Shown: positions 47,003 to 59,727 of the stretch, piece by piece
How the letters are laid out: the number at the start of each line of letters is the position of its first letter
Numbering within the stretch: position 1 is the first letter of the stretch
Translations under genes and position numbers: made by a program
The notes under the pieces: model-generated
What the model saw: the letters and a program-made list of their open reading frames with translations, nothing else
Told to the model about the DNA's origin: nothing
The model's database searches: none
NCBI RefSeq assembly: GCF_040183065.1
Contig: NC_091132.1
Coordinates: 161,098,602 to 161,162,601 of the forward strand
Length of the DNA: 64,000 nucleotides
Source: Periplaneta americana
Taxonomy: Eukaryota; Arthropoda; Insecta; Blattodea; Blattidae
Direction: 5' to 3'

Positions 47003-47215
47003 TGTTTTTATTTATTTATTTCGTCATTGATTGATTGATGGATTTATTGATTTATTTATGTAATTACTTATTTATTTATGTATTTACTTATTTATTTATT
47101 CATGTATGTATTTATTGATTTATGTATATATTTATTTATTTATTTACTTATTTATTCATGCATTTATTTATATATTTATTTATTTATTCGTTTGTTTGTT
47201 TCTTTGTTTATTCGT
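46765..47215. repeat. TTTA microsatellite
   Basis: The C-block counterpart of the AAAT tract at 6437-7372, about half as long, with ATTG-type interruptions. Confidence 0.93.
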
Positions 47216-47897
47216 TCGTTCAACTGTTCATTCGTTCATGCATTGTGGTGTAGTCAAGGTCATCAGTCTTTCACTTCCATAACACCAGATATGCTACTGT
47301 ACTACAATAATACATACAATTGTAGTTGAGCAACGTTGTTTCTCTAATTTATGATTTCTTTCTGTTTGGCCACTGTCCCCTCTTGTAATACATAGATCTA
47401 GCCATACTGTCCCATTCACACAAGAAACATGTTGGTGTTGTTATTAACTAATGTATAGTTCTTAACTGTATAGCCATTCACTCTCTTAACTCTTCAATAT
47501 ATCCCACGGCTACTTATGATTCTGAAGTTACGGCATAGCCGCATGCTTCACTGTAACTGACTCCATGCTGCAACTACTTGTACTATGACTACTAGCATTC
47601 AGGCAGGGATGTAGAAAATTGACAGAAATTAAGGTATTGTAGTTGTAGGAGAAATCACAATCACATGAATGGGGCAGTTTATATTATTAGTGTCTGATAT
47701 ACTTCGTGCACAATAATAATCAGCAGTAAATTAAGTGTAATGAATTTATATAACATATTCTACAAATGACAAGAAATAAGGCATTAAAATTTTTAAGTTG
47801 CAATATTTGTGATATATATTTAAGATTTTATGACTATTTGCTTATAAATTAAGAATACTTATGGTTAAATGGTATAGCATGTTCTTCTAGGCGAAAT

Positions 47898-50393
47898 CAT
47901 GCATGAATATATAATAGGATGCGAAACTTACTGAGTTTCCCTTGGCACATAGTAGAGGCGCTGTTGTAGAAATTGATTCTGCTGCCACCTGCTGGTGGGA
48001 GGGGCGTTATTACATCTAGCAGCGCACCAAGTGGCGAAAAGAGTAATTACTCCATGCATTTAGCAGCGCACCTGGTGACGAAAATGTTAAACTGTGCAGA
48101 AACTATTCCCTCCCACCCTCATCGATATTCAAAACTAACCCAATTTAAAATAAAACGTTTACATTTTTATTCCTCACAGCATCTTCTACTGAAAATTCTT
48201 ACCGGAGCCAACAGGAAGATAAAAAAGGACGATCTATTTTACACTACCCGATTGAAATATAACCAGACAGAGACAAAAAATAAGCAAAAGGTTAGATAAT
48301 TGGGATTGTATTCTTTGGGTATTTAGTGTACAGCGCAATGGAAAAGTCTGCAAGAACTACTTAGATAGTTCAATTTATTATGTTATATATTACTATTACT
48401 TTACAATACATTCAACAACACTATTTTTACAACGTCCATAAACATCATTGTTTAACATACACTGCTCATACACACACGTATCACTTTATGTTCACTTATT
48501 AGCAAGTTTCTGTCTGCCATCTCGTCTCCTCGAGCAATATCTCGAACGGATAAATAGAGAACTGCGGGTAATGTACCCAACACGTAGTTCTAATGTTCAC
48601 CATCTACGACGTTTGGCTCTGATCATCTTATTTCAGCCCCCCGCCGCCAGATTGTGCTGACCGCAGTTTCGCATCTTATTATACTGTTAGTGACTGGGAA
48701 ATCCGACTCTAGAACTTGGAGAAGTTAGGGGTGAAAATTGCTCCCCACCCACCACACGTTTCAGTAGCAAGAGTTTGTCAATCAGTTTATGGTTGTCAGG
48801 TGGTCAGAGCCTCAGTCTTGCCTGCCTGCCCTGCGTGTTGTACGTGTTGAAAACATTTGATCTGGTGATCTTTCGCTTTCACGTTCTGTAATATATTACT
48901 AGCTCTTTAGTTTAGTTTAATTTTTGTTATAACAATTTAGTTTAGTTAGTGTGTTCTTCTTCGTAATTGTTTCAAGTTTTTAGTAATAATAAATGTCGCC
49001 TTGGACTTATTCATTCGGTGTTAACATCCGACTCCCTCTGCCTTGTTTATCTGATTCCAATGCCAAGCCTGATTTGATAATTACTGATAATGACGCGTAA
49101 TGAACTTCTTCGTTACTTTAGCCCTTTGTCCATCTCTTAACGATTCGAGGGAGTCTCGCTATCCTCTGGCAGGTCTTCGTACACAACTTCTTTGTTTCTC
49201 TTGTTTTATCTCCACCTTAACCGACTCAACAAGCCAACGAGATGTAGGGGATAACATATCTCAGAACTAGTATCTCTCACAATACAGGACCGTCGTGGAG
49301 ACGTTACAGGACAAGTGCAAGACCTACCGAGTCCTGTGGCATAGAGATAAATTTCAGCCCACGTCAGGAATGGAACCACGGACTGCCTAGTTGGGAAGCA
49401 CACGTTTTCGTAACTGCGGACCCTACACTTCTTTCTTGTGAAAATTTATTGCTAGCTACTTTCACAACGTGACTTCTTAAAAGTATTATTTTATTCTATT
49501 TTTACAGCAAAGTGCTGGCTGGCACTTGCAGTTAGCTTATCGAAACTGTTTTGAAATTACCGAAGAGTGTGATTAACTCGCAATTTATTAAAGAAGTGTG
49601 TTAATTCATTTAATGCTGTTGAAAGGACTGCTACTGGATAGGCATAACGTTTTCCCGTTACTAATTAAACTACATATTAGCGAACTAGTATTTACTATTT
49701 AGCTGTAGTTATAATCATTTTCAGAATACCCTCAGATAGCTTTAATGTGTATTTGCTATTTGATATATTACATTTAGGACACTGCAGTCCAAGTTTCCAA
49801 TATTGTTTTAATTACCATCTGCAACAAATGTTTGATGAAATAGTTAATTTCGGCGAACTAATGTACGTACTAATTTACCAAGGGTCTTAGAAATCTTTTC
49901 AAACTTATTTTCCTTCTGATTTTGTTGTCAGAAATATGCAATGTGAATTCGTCCCTTTCTTGCAATATGTCATTTTAGTTAATGTTTGAATTTCGGCATT
50001 TCTCGTGTGATTTATCTAAGTGTATCCAACCGTTCATGTAGTGCTATTTTTTTTTTTAACAGCGCCCTTTTTTTGTAACAGAAAATAAGCAAGTAATATG
50101 TAATAGTAAATAAAATATTTGAACAGGTTAATGTGTTCAGTTAATGGGATGGCTGATATCAAATACAGCTAAAACGATTTCTGAGGCTAATATAATTGAA
50201 GCAACACCATTCTGATTCACCGGTGAGTAATATGCTTCCTTTATCAATAGTAGCAGTAGCAGGGCAGTCTCTTCTCTACCCTCTACCCCTCTTTGTCACG
50301 TGTTTGTTCACAGCGTGCGGACTGCTAGAAGTGGAGTGGGTGAAATTCGTTACAGGGCCGGATTTACCAGTCACCAGCAATATATTTATCCAT
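47898..50393. mobile_element. Unclassified 2.5 kb insertion with 8-bp direct repeats
   Basis: Absent from intron 3 of gene A. It is bounded by GGCGAAAT at 47890-47897 and 50394-50401, and A has a single related site near 5840. The ends look like a short imperfect inverted pair (ATGCATGAATATAT and ATGGATAAATATAT). An 8-base duplication suits the hAT or P superfamilies. No transposase is seen. Inside, 48760-49140 looks LTR-like in composition, and a SINE-like segment lies at 49160-49433. Confidence 0.6.
49160..49433 (-). mobile_element. Possible tRNA-derived SINE
   Basis: On the minus strand a tRNA-like head has GTGTGCTTCCCAACTAGGCA followed by the B box GGTTCCATTCC. No clear target duplication was found. 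Confidence 0.45.
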
Positions 50394-52139
50394 GGCGAAA
50401 TTATATTCTATTTGTACGTGAATTATAATGTGTCACAAAACATTGAAAGAATGAACCATATACTGGTACGTGAATACGTGCACGCTGACGTTCAAAGATA
50501 CCTGACCCAACAATCAATAATGAACGATAATTTGTTGGTGTAAGTCTGGCGTCCATAGTTATTGCTTCTTTGAATAAATGGCGAAGACAATAATCGGTGT
50601 TGTAAATCGTACTGGACAAATATACCCGTATTATAGAAATCAATATTTCGTCCCCCTCTGCTGATTGTGTAACAACACTGGGTTTAGCGGGAAATCCCTG
50701 ATATTGTCAATTATAATAATAATTTATGCTTGACTACGTCATCATTTTCCCCAACACTTTATGAGCGCCCTAATAATCGTACAACCTATCGATAACTAGC
50801 GATATTTTTTCGAAGTTTGTTTCTATTTTTTTTGTCTTTGCTTCTAACTTATCCCGAGGGTAAAATGTTCGCTTAAATGATCATAAAATCGTACGTCAGA
50901 TGTCTTTGAACGTCAATGTACAAACTGAACAACAAGGAAAGCTAGTTACTTCCTAAGGTTTTACTTGATTGCTTGTTCGTTGCAATTGCAATGTTGAAAC
51001 ACATTTTATTATATCACAAAAAAAATTCATTTTTCTCACTTCATGGACCTGCTGCGGACCCTTCACATTTAACGATTATTTTTGGATGTAGCATTCCCTA
51101 TGTAAGATAATATTATTTAGCAGTTGCAGTCCTTAAAACTGAAAGTAATAAATTATTCTCTGTCAGGCGACTCTTTAGCCGAAGTTCGTTAAGTTTCGTG
51201 GAAGACAAAAACTTCTTACAGTTATACATACTGCGGAACATTGATATTATTTCTTAATCAAAATTTGTATTTTAGTATTTAAATTAGGAAGTAAAAATTG
51301 AAGTAATTGAGGATATTGTGATGTCTTCCATGCTCTTTACTCTTTAGCATGAGGTCGGGCGAAGCACTGTGTTAAATTACTACTTCCCTATGACGTCTAG
51401 CATAAGACTGCAGGTTGGAGAGGGGTATCAGGGGAGGTAAAGTTTTTAACACGTGGTGCCCTGGAACGGAATTGGAAAACAGCACGTAAAAGAACTGATA
51501 ACTGCATACTGGACAAAATGGCGAGGAAATGATTCCAATTTACTTCAAGTGTTTGTAGGTAGTGCTCTTGATAGTAGTTCTACTCAACATATAAAAATGA
51601 ATGGAATTGTTACTAGTTTAACGTTCGCAAGACAATGAATACCAAGTTAGAGGTAATACCAATCAGATTTTCTCATGATGACGCTTACTGCGAAATGGAA
51701 TCAGCAATAATCCACTGCAGTTTTCTCTAATTATAAGTGACAAAATTAAAAACTATAAAAATTTTAGACATCACGAGAATAAAAGATAGAAAAAGTTATA
51801 GCACATGTGTAATTTCGAAACAATCGAATAAAATAGCATGCTCGAGTTGAAAAAGAATAAGGCAAAGTCAGGTGACTGCGGACAGAGAGGCTCATTAAAA
51901 ATGAAAGCTTACTGAGAGTTGACTAACGTGGTGTAACCCTTATGAAATTTATTGTACTGGTGAAGTCAAAATTGTTTAATCAGTTTTGATACTTGCAGCA
52001 TTACTCATAAATTAATTACAAGCATGTATCTCTAATCATAATGTACCTCCTCATGAAATAGTTTTGTTTTGATTTGACTATTGAATAATGAATTGTATAC
52101 TTGTGACTATTTTCTAGACTGATAGTATATTTACTTCAG

Positions 52140-52986
52140 GATTGCAGCTAGGAATGAGAGGACTGCATCAACAGAATTGGCCAGTCTTCCTCTTGAAGAG
52201 AACGAGATTCCTAGGAAATCGGGTTCCTCGGGAAAACCTGTGCGGACATGCGAAAATAAGAAGCACTTGCAATTACAGTTGTCTAAAATATGTTCCTCGA
52301 CTGCAAAAAATTTGAACAGTCCTTCATGTTTGGCCGTAAGCAAGAAACGTTTCAAGTGTGACGTTTGTAGTAAGTGTTTCTTGCGGTCGGGTGGTTTAGA
52401 AAGGCATAAACGCGTGCATACAGGGGAGAAGCCTTTCAATTGTAAATTCTGTGGTAAGTGCTTTTCAGAGCTGACTAATCTAAACACTCATCAACGCCTG
52501 CACACTGGCGACAAACCTTTCAAATGTGATGTTTGCGGTAAGTGTTTCTCGCACTCGGGTGGCCTTAAAGACCGTAAATTTGTGCACTCTGGCCAGAAAC
52601 CTTTTAAATGTGAATTTTGTGGTAAGTCTTTCTCGCAGTTGAGTCACCTAAAATCCCATGAACGTGTGCACTCTGCCGAGAAACCTTTCAAGTGTGATGT
52701 GTGTGGTAAATGTTTTTCGCGGTTGGATTCCCTAAAACTCCATCTACGTGTCCACTCTGGCAAAAAACCTTTCAAATGTGATGTTTGTGGTAAGTATTTC
52801 TCGCGGTTCGGTAGCCTAAAAGCCCATGGACGTGTACACTCTGGCATGACACCTTTCAAATGTGATTTTTGTAGTAAATGTTACTCCTATTCACCTGATC
52901 TAAAAGTCCATAAACGCCTGCATACTGGGAAAAACCTTTCAAATGTGATATTTGTGGTAAAACGTTCTATATGTCACGTAAGCTAA
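52140..52986 (+). pseudogene. ZNF gene C, finger exon, headless and frameshifted
   Basis: The acceptor TTACTTCAG is followed by RIAARNERTASTELASLPLE, as in genes A and B but diverged (Leu instead of Met again, so no start of its own). Seven fingers follow. Finger 3 has Arg in place of its first His (LKDRKFVH). A one-base deletion in the linker after finger 7 (near 52926) throws the frame off and the frame ends at 52986. Exons 1-3 are absent upstream, where the homology stops at 46399. With no upstream exons it is probably dead, though transcription from a new promoter cannot be excluded. Confidence 0.8.
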
Positions 52987-53349
52987 AGTTTCATCTACGT
53001 CGACACACAGGAGAGAAACCTTTCAAATGTCATGTTTGTTGTAAGTGTTTCTCGTATTCGTCTAGTCTCAAACGCCATGAACATGTGCACTCTGGCGAGA
53101 AGCCTTTTAAATGTGATGTTTGTGGTAAATGTTTCTCGCAGTCTGCTAAACTAAAAGTGCATGAACGCCTGCATACTGAGTAGAAACCTTTCAAATAGTA
53201 GCCTAAAAGTACATCTGCGCCGGCACACAGGCGAGAAACCTTTCAAATGTGGTGTTTGTGGTAAATGTTTCCCTAAGAGGAGACACCTAGGTGTCAATGA
53301 ACGCCGGCACAGAGGTGAGAAACCTTTGAAATGCAAAGTTCGTTTTTAG
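52930..53349 (+). pseudogene. ZNF gene C, out-of-frame finger continuation
   Basis: In the next frame fingers continue (SRKLKFHLRRH, SYSSSLKRHEHVH, QSAKLKVHERLH) to a stop at 53181-53183. A further shift then leads to one more finger (CGVCGKCFPKRRHLG, with Asn replacing a His). Relic finger traces, including CGKCFWRSGSLKSH-like sequence, reach about 53570. Confidence 0.8.
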
Positions 53350-54021
53350 TGATTTTTTTAGTCTTGTAGTCTTAGAAAGCCGTCAACCCTCGCACACAGC
53401 CGAGAAACCTTGTAAATGTTACGGCCGGCAATTGTTTCGCTCGTACGTATAGTTTAAGTATTCATGTACTAAAATCTATTGGTAAGAACCTTTTGTAAAT
53501 TGATTTTTGTGGTAAATGTTTTTGGCGGTCAGGTAGTCTTAAAAGCCATTACGAACTATGGGCGAGGAGTTTTCCAAGTCTGATAGGGCTATTTCTAAAA
53601 ACGTGTTTTTTTTTTTTTTTTTTAATCTGTTTTAAATATTTTTTCAAATATACTAATGAAAAGGTTTGGTAATGCGATGTTTTTTTGGAATATGTGTTTT
53701 CTTTGTCCTGTAAGATAAAACTGTTATGTCTACAAAAAACCTGGAAGGAAAGCGACGACGAGAACAGAAATACTGTTAAAATACATTGTGCAAAGAACGT
53801 GAAAGTTTATTTACTCTTTTCTCATAAATCTATTTACTCGTCGTATATATTTTAGAGCAAGGATGCATGTTCATCCATCGTGTCTCACTAACTCAGAAAT
53901 TGAGTAGAATCACTTTCAGTGTTATGCTGCATGTATCTAACCAGATTACCACTAGAATTGACTTCGTAAGGAATTCTGTGTAAACATTTTGTATTAGTTT
54001 AACCTGTGTTTGAAGAACTCT

Positions 54022-54125
54022 TTTCAGAACATGGGAGGACTGGCAGTAAGAGGAATAAGAATAAAGTTCATGAGATTTGCTGATATGGTATTGTTAGCAG
54101 AAGAGGAGATGTTACTAAGGGATGT
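54022..54125 (+). mobile_element. LINE RT fragment downstream of gene C
   Basis: It reads MGGLAVRGIRIKFMRFADMV then LLAEEEMLL, the RT catalytic region of the same LINE found downstream of genes A and B. Confidence 0.7.
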
Positions 54126-54889
54126 CCGCGTATAGATAATTATACGGCATGGACACTTCGCGTCGGTGCTTTGATGTAGCAGACCTGATTTCAATGGCCT
54201 TCAAACCAGTTTGAGCGTGAGATTGTCCTTTCTTCCGGTATTTGTCATTGCCATCGCACCAGCTAGCATTCGAAACAGCAGAAATATACCACATACAATT
54301 AATACATCTAGGTACATTATGCACTGAAATAAAATTAATTGGAGCGATGAACTAATAAATCCGTTATTAACTGTAATATGTAGACACTAGAATCCCGTTA
54401 CAATGAGAGTTGAGACGTTGACCCAAACAACAATTATAGTATGTTATGATTTGTTCGCGCTGAAAATGAAAGAACACAACTCCTGTAAGAAGTAAAATCA
54501 TATACCTATATTATATTGTATACAAATATTAAACGAATTTGATACACAATTTTATAAAGTATTATGTTATTTTATAATATAATTTATTATATATAAAATA
54601 TAACAAATTTATTATTACAGCTAGTTTGTCACTGACAAATAAGGAAAAGCTGTTAACTTGAATTCATTTGAAGCAAAGCTTTACTGGATTATGCAATAAG
54701 GTAGGCGATGATGTTTGGATCCTGTGTCTCAACTCTATTCTAAATTATTATCTTATCATGTACTCGATTAAACTAACCTCTAGCGCTTGAAAGTGGAACT
54801 AACCGCCGGCGCACAGAGAAACAAAACACAGGAAAATTCGCTCAGTGTGCATTCTTTATAATCCCTATTCGCTGGGGATATGTTACTGG

Positions 54890-55400
54890 AACTAAATGAC
54901 AGCTCTGAGCAGTAGTATGGGAGGAGTATAAATTCAAATAAGACGAGGACCATTGTCATAGGAAGAAAAATTTAGAATGTAAACTTACGAATTCTAAATG
55001 AGGCAGTAGAGAATGTGGACAGCTTCATATACTTGGGGTGTACTGTAAGCACCAACATGACTAGCCTTCAGGAATTCAAATTGAGCTAAGCAATTGTCAT
55101 GGAATCTTTTAATAGAAAAAAAAAAAGAGCATCTTTCGTGGAGCTCTGGAAAAAGAATTAAGGGTGAGACTAGTGAAGTGCTTTGTATGCAGTTTGGCAT
55201 TGTATTGGGCAGAAACATGGGAGAAGAGTCCATGATCACAAGCACAGAGGCGAGAAACGTCTCAAATGCGATGTTCAGCTTGGGTGAGTCTGTGAGTCCT
55301 GTAGACGTAAAAGCCATCAACTCTTGCGCACAGCCAAGAAACCTTCCAAATGTGACGGTCATCATTTGTGTTTCGCTAGTAGTTCTAGTTTAAGTATTCA
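54890..55400 (+). pseudogene. LINE fragment joined to zinc-finger relic (right arm)
   Basis: The counterpart of 32810-33310. LINE reading (YLGCTVSTNMT, EKELRVRLVKCFVCSLALY) passes into finger remains (HRGEKRLKC, KPSKCDGHHLCFASSSS). The 99-codon open frame over this junction is chimeric noise. Confidence 0.7.
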
Positions 55401-55666
55401 TGTACTAAAATCTATTGGTAATGCGATGTTTGTGGAATGAGTTTTTCTGTCCTGTAAGATAAAACTGTCAAGTGCACAATAAACCGGGAAGGAAAACTAC
55501 AACGAGAACGGAAATACTGTTAAAATACATTGAAATTTGAGCGTTTGCAATTAATGAGAAACTGAAAGGTGTTTAACTCTTTTCTCATAAATCTATTTTC
55601 TCGACGTATATTCAGTCCTCACCACCGGATCGATTCCCCTCTCATCCAGTGGGTTTCCCTTTGTGG

Positions 55667-55907
55667 CCTAACTCCAAGTTCGACATATATGTTGACATAT
55701 ATATTTATTCACCTACCACTATACAAGGGGCGCACTCAATTGAGTGATTTTGTAGTACCAAAAATTAATCTTTATGTAGATTCTTCGCCCAATAGTGCAT
55801 ATTACTGTGGAATCCCGATCATCAACTGACTCAGTTGAGTGTGCTCCTTGTATATTGCCACTTGACTTAATTTAAATATCAACATATATGTCGAACTTGA
55901 AGTCATG
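55667..55907. mobile_element. Foldback element, right-arm copy
   Basis: The same 241-base unit as at 32056-32296. Confidence 0.75.
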
Positions 55908-55963
55908 CTACAAAGTGAAAAACACTAGTGTAGGGCGATTTAATGCGGTGTTGTGGATTGAGC

Positions 55964-56035
55964 TTCGGCGTAGCTCAGTGGTTAGAGCACTTGGTACTTT
56001 GAACCAGGGAACCGGGTTCGATCTTCGGCGCCGGA
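55964..56035 (+). mobile_element. tRNA-like SINE head (right-arm copy)
   Basis: A 72-base tRNA-like fold. The acceptor TTCGGCG pairs with CGCCGGA, the D stem is GCTC/GAGC with loop AGTGGTTA, the anticodon stem is TTGGT/ACCAG with loop ACTTTGA, and the T arm is CCGGG TTCGATC TTCGG with wobble pairs. Two bases sit between the D and anticodon stems, and base 33 would be C instead of the invariant U. I therefore read it as a tRNA-derived SINE head. Confidence 0.55.
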
Positions 56036-57734
56036 ACGAATTTTTGTTCTCTAATAACTATCGAGTCATAGAGTTTATCATACTCCCGTCTGGAACTCTA
56101 GTCATTGGTGAAATTTTTATCATCTGTGAAAATAATCCAGTGATGACAATTTTTGCCATACTTCTGCAGAAGACGTCCTGAATTCAAACAATTTTCATAA
56201 TTTCGGATGGAACAGTTTCTCAGAATTAGTTTAATTGATCTGGCATGAATAATCTTTAAAAAATTTAAACGTTAGAGCAAAACTGTTTCATTCAAATCTT
56301 ATGGTCTCTATTTAACTGTAACAAACGTGATGAATATATATATATATATATATATATTAGTGGTAATTATATGAAGCGAATTTTATTACTGGTGGGAAAA
56401 ATTCTGACCTTTATATCTTTGCAAATATAAACATATAAAAGTTCTGCTCTGCTTGTGAACATTTTGAAGGTTCTTCTGTTTCACCTTCAAAACTAGACCT
56501 TCTTGATTAAGAAGCAGTCATATTTAAAAAATTGCATTTATATATTGTGTAATGATTTATCATAAAATCATTTCGTTACCATTAGCGGTGGGACATAAAA
56601 TTTTTTTTAAGTATTTCTGTTTGTTATTTATTTTATCACGAAATCAAGACGTAATTTTCAAATCTTACACTTTCAAATAAGTTTCACAAAGGTTGCAGAT
56701 TGAAAATTATATGCCACGAATGCTGAAAATAGGTACTTTAGGTATATTAATACCGAAACTATCAGCATGAACAACAAAAAGTTTTATGAATATTACCGGT
56801 ACCGTTAATGTTGCTTAATCAACTGTCCGAAGACAGGTCTAAACCTCAAGTATTATAAAAGACACCACTTATGAGGCAACTACGTCAGGAGACAATGGGG
56901 CAGGGTAGCCAGTTCATTTCCCCCTCCATTGTATACACTGCCGATTAGTTACATATTATTCTAATCAGTCTTCAGATGGATGCAATCAATTGTCCTTCCT
57001 CTGACACATATCGTCAAGTGAGGTGCACTGCCTGATAATAGATGTACATATGAGCCAGAACCTCAATCAAAGGAAATATAACAATGACAATCTATAATTA
57101 AACACTATTTAGACATTGAGAGAAATGTACATATTTTATATAATTATTGTGCATCCGGCTACAGCATACCAACTTCACGAATATACCAAGTGTTGAAGAA
57201 AGTCTACTATATTCCAGCTAACATTGGCCTGTAATATGTATGACAGCTGAGCTCAAAAAACAGGTCTATCTTAACATCTCCTTGAAAAGCATGTGTCTCG
57301 TATTTTGTTCAGTATTTTAGATTCTGATAGGATCTTTATTATTACTTGATAATGTTCCGTTGATCTTTTGATATCTTCATTCACACACACTATTTTCCAT
57401 TTTTCTTTATATGTATTTCACAACCACCTGAGAATGTTAAAAAAAATATTTCTTCCAATATTCATGTTCGAATGATACTTGCATATGCACACATTGTGTG
57501 GCATTTTACCATTTCATTTAATATTGGGGGAGGGGGGCTTAAGTTTAAAAAATTTGTGGATTTTACTTTAATTTCAGGGTATTCCTGTATAGAAAGTTCA
57601 TCCTTTTCCGTGGTTGCTGGTAAGTGACATCATCTCAACCTAAATAGTAATAGGAAGAAGAGTAAAGAGCAAAAGATTTGCTCATGCTATGACGTTGTTA
57701 CCAGAAGAGGAAAAGATACTATAGGATATGCATG

Positions 57735-57870
57735 AGAGAATCCACACATGTGGTGTAACGGTCAGAAATGACCCCGGACAAATTTCCCAGGGATTATCAC
57801 CTACATATCATTCAGGCGCTGAATAACCTAGATGTTGGTACAGCGTCGTAAAATAACCCTATCAGTATGG
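57735..57870 (+). mobile_element. SINE family 1 copy, right arm
   Basis: Fragmentary SINE body with tail ACAGCGTCGTAAAATAACCC. The left-arm copy is interrupted by the P-like element. Confidence 0.65.
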
Positions 57871-57964
57871 AAAAAAAGAGACTGATTCTTGGACCTTAAA
57901 TATTTACAAAGAGGAATAAAACATGAATTTACAGCCATTCAGAACCTCGATAGTCTGTCTGAAC

Positions 57965-59517
57965 TAGAGGTGGGGAAAAAATAACGTAACACTTATTTTG
58001 GAACCGTTCCTTGTTTGGAACTGTTTCAAAAAGTAACAGCACCTTGGAACACTATGTTCCAAAATAACAGTGTTGCTCTGTGCTAGTCAACGAGTTAGAT
58101 AATTCGTTGGATCTAGTACGAAATACTTGCGGTTACAAATACTTGTTTCACTTTGGAACTACATTATGACAACGCCTGTTCCACAGAACGGAACATGTTT
58201 GTTACTATTGAAAGCAGTGACGCCAACTTTCGAAAAACAGTGGGTGGGCTTAAACATTTGACGAGCCTTATGTTAAATAAATCTCACAACACGATAAATT
58301 ATTGGGTGGGCTCGGATTCCACGAGCCCATATAAGTTGACTGTTTCAAAGCATAATTTGGGAATCCTTTCGTCGTAATGAAAAACATGTTGGAAACTAAA
58401 GTAAAAGATAAATAGTAAAGATACGAAGATAGTCTTTAAAACATGTACACATTATCTTGGAACTGATGTTAATTAAGTAGAGGATTCTATTAAATAACAT
58501 AATGCCTGTATTATAGTAACTATATTGTGAATTTTATCAAGGGAGATGAAAAAATATAGGTTATGTTTTATTTCCAAATATTTTACAGTTTTAGTTTCCT
58601 TACCAATTCTTAAAGTTAAACTAAAATCTGTTGAAACTTGGCTGTATAATTGAAGTTCTTTTGTTTTAAAAAAAAGTACAACGGTAAATTTTCAATATAT
58701 TTCATTACAATGAGATTCCTATTCTTCATGACGGTTCATTATTAATATGAATTTTAGCACTGCCGAAATTATTATAGCTTTTATTTCCGCATTTTTGGAG
58801 AAATTGAACACTACTGTGACCTTCAGCTAAGCAGAAGAGGAAGAATAGGTTAGGTTATATTTACCACTGGGATCCATTTCGAGTTCGTGACCAATTTACA
58901 AATAATTTAAAATTACATTACATTTCCTGCTTCGAATAAACCTGATCTACGAATTCAATTTAGCATTAGAAAAGATTTCATTTCCAGGAATTCACATCTC
59001 GACTCATTATGACATCGTACTGCATTACATGGCATACAGGGAAGTATGTGATCATTTAGCATCCGTACATGTTCCTAAATACCACTGTTACATTACGTAC
59101 TAGTAGTACGTGGCTCTTCCACTGTTACTCCTGTTCCAAAAAAATACTTGCTGTTACAAAAATACTCGATGTTATGGAGCTACATTATGAGTCATGACTA
59201 TAAAATAACGCAACGGCCTGTTCCAAACCATCACTGTTACATTACATACTAGTAGTACTGTACCTGTTATACAAAATACATGCTATTACATGTTACAATG
59301 GGCCGTAAGAATAAAGTGGAGCATATCCTTTTCCTCCTCTATTTTGAAGGATGTGCTTCAGAGTTTAAGAATAAAATGCAGAGTACAACCTTCTGCTACT
59401 GATGACGTAATAGGAAAAGAGCACTTGCTTCACAGGAAGAAGCATTTGCTTCGAGCGCAACCTTTTGCTTCAAAATTAGAAAAAAGATAAGAATAAAGTG
59501 AAGCATATCCTTCAATT
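57965..59517. other. Repeat-like spacer, no gene recognised
   Basis: Stretches near 57980-58190 and 59090-59290 share GGAAC, GTTCC, GTTACA and CTACATTATGA motifs in various orders and resemble decayed hAT-type MITE sequence. That is a weak call. Near 59300-59520 GAAGCA..TCCTTC motifs recur. This region may contain the 5' end of the Harbinger element. Confidence 0.35.
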
Positions 59518-59727
59518 ATGAAGCACATCCTTCTCAAAAGTGAAGTCTGGTCAGTAGCAGACTCATCTCTGTGGTTTACTGACATGGCTCAATTACCTGT
59601 CTTTTTGCATCGTCAAAAGTGGTACAAATTACGTCGGTGTGCCGCTAGTGAGCATTATAAGAGCTTATATAGATTTACTGAAGAAAATGTTCAATGGCTT
59701 GCATCTCATTTTCTATTACTCGTAAAT
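59518..59727 (+). pseudogene. Harbinger (HARBI1-type) transposase, N-terminal part
   Basis: The open frame ends LYRFTEENVQWLASHFLLLV N, the region that precedes the catalytic domain in PIF/Harbinger transposases. The frame then enters an inserted LINE. The transposase picks up at 61441 in a consistent frame (N, then EGETQERRGGALSSEMKMKI), so the two parts flank the insertion. Confidence 0.75.

Larger units (their letters stand above)
46399..54021 (+). repeat. ZNF C block, inverted relative to units A and B
   Basis: Homologous, in reverse, to about 7740 down to 500 of copy A. In order it has intron 3 next to exon 3, the TTTA tract, more intron 3, the finger exon at 52140 and 3' finger relics. 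The region of exons 1-3 is missing. A 2.5 kb insertion lies at 47898-50393. Confidence 0.8.
54294..57964. repeat. Large inverted duplication, right arm
   Basis: The inverted partner of 28043-35962 without its four insertions (P-like element, SINE 2, piggyBac, mariner). It keeps the arm sequence as a compact 3.67 kb. The end at 57964 is the ZNF 5'-flank motif also seen upstream of genes A and B. Confidence 0.9.

Noticed and set aside
55094-55393. 99-codon frame in the right arm and its mirror in the left arm
   Set aside because: It is a chance frame crossing a LINE fragment and finger relics. Neither part is in the proper frame throughout.
55964-56035. Functional tRNA gene
   Set aside because: U33 is missing, there is an extra base before the anticodon stem, and the copies lie within a repeat body, so a SINE head is more likely.
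57980-59290. hAT-type MITE pair
   Set aside because: Shared short motifs are visible but no clear termini or target duplication, so no element is claimed.
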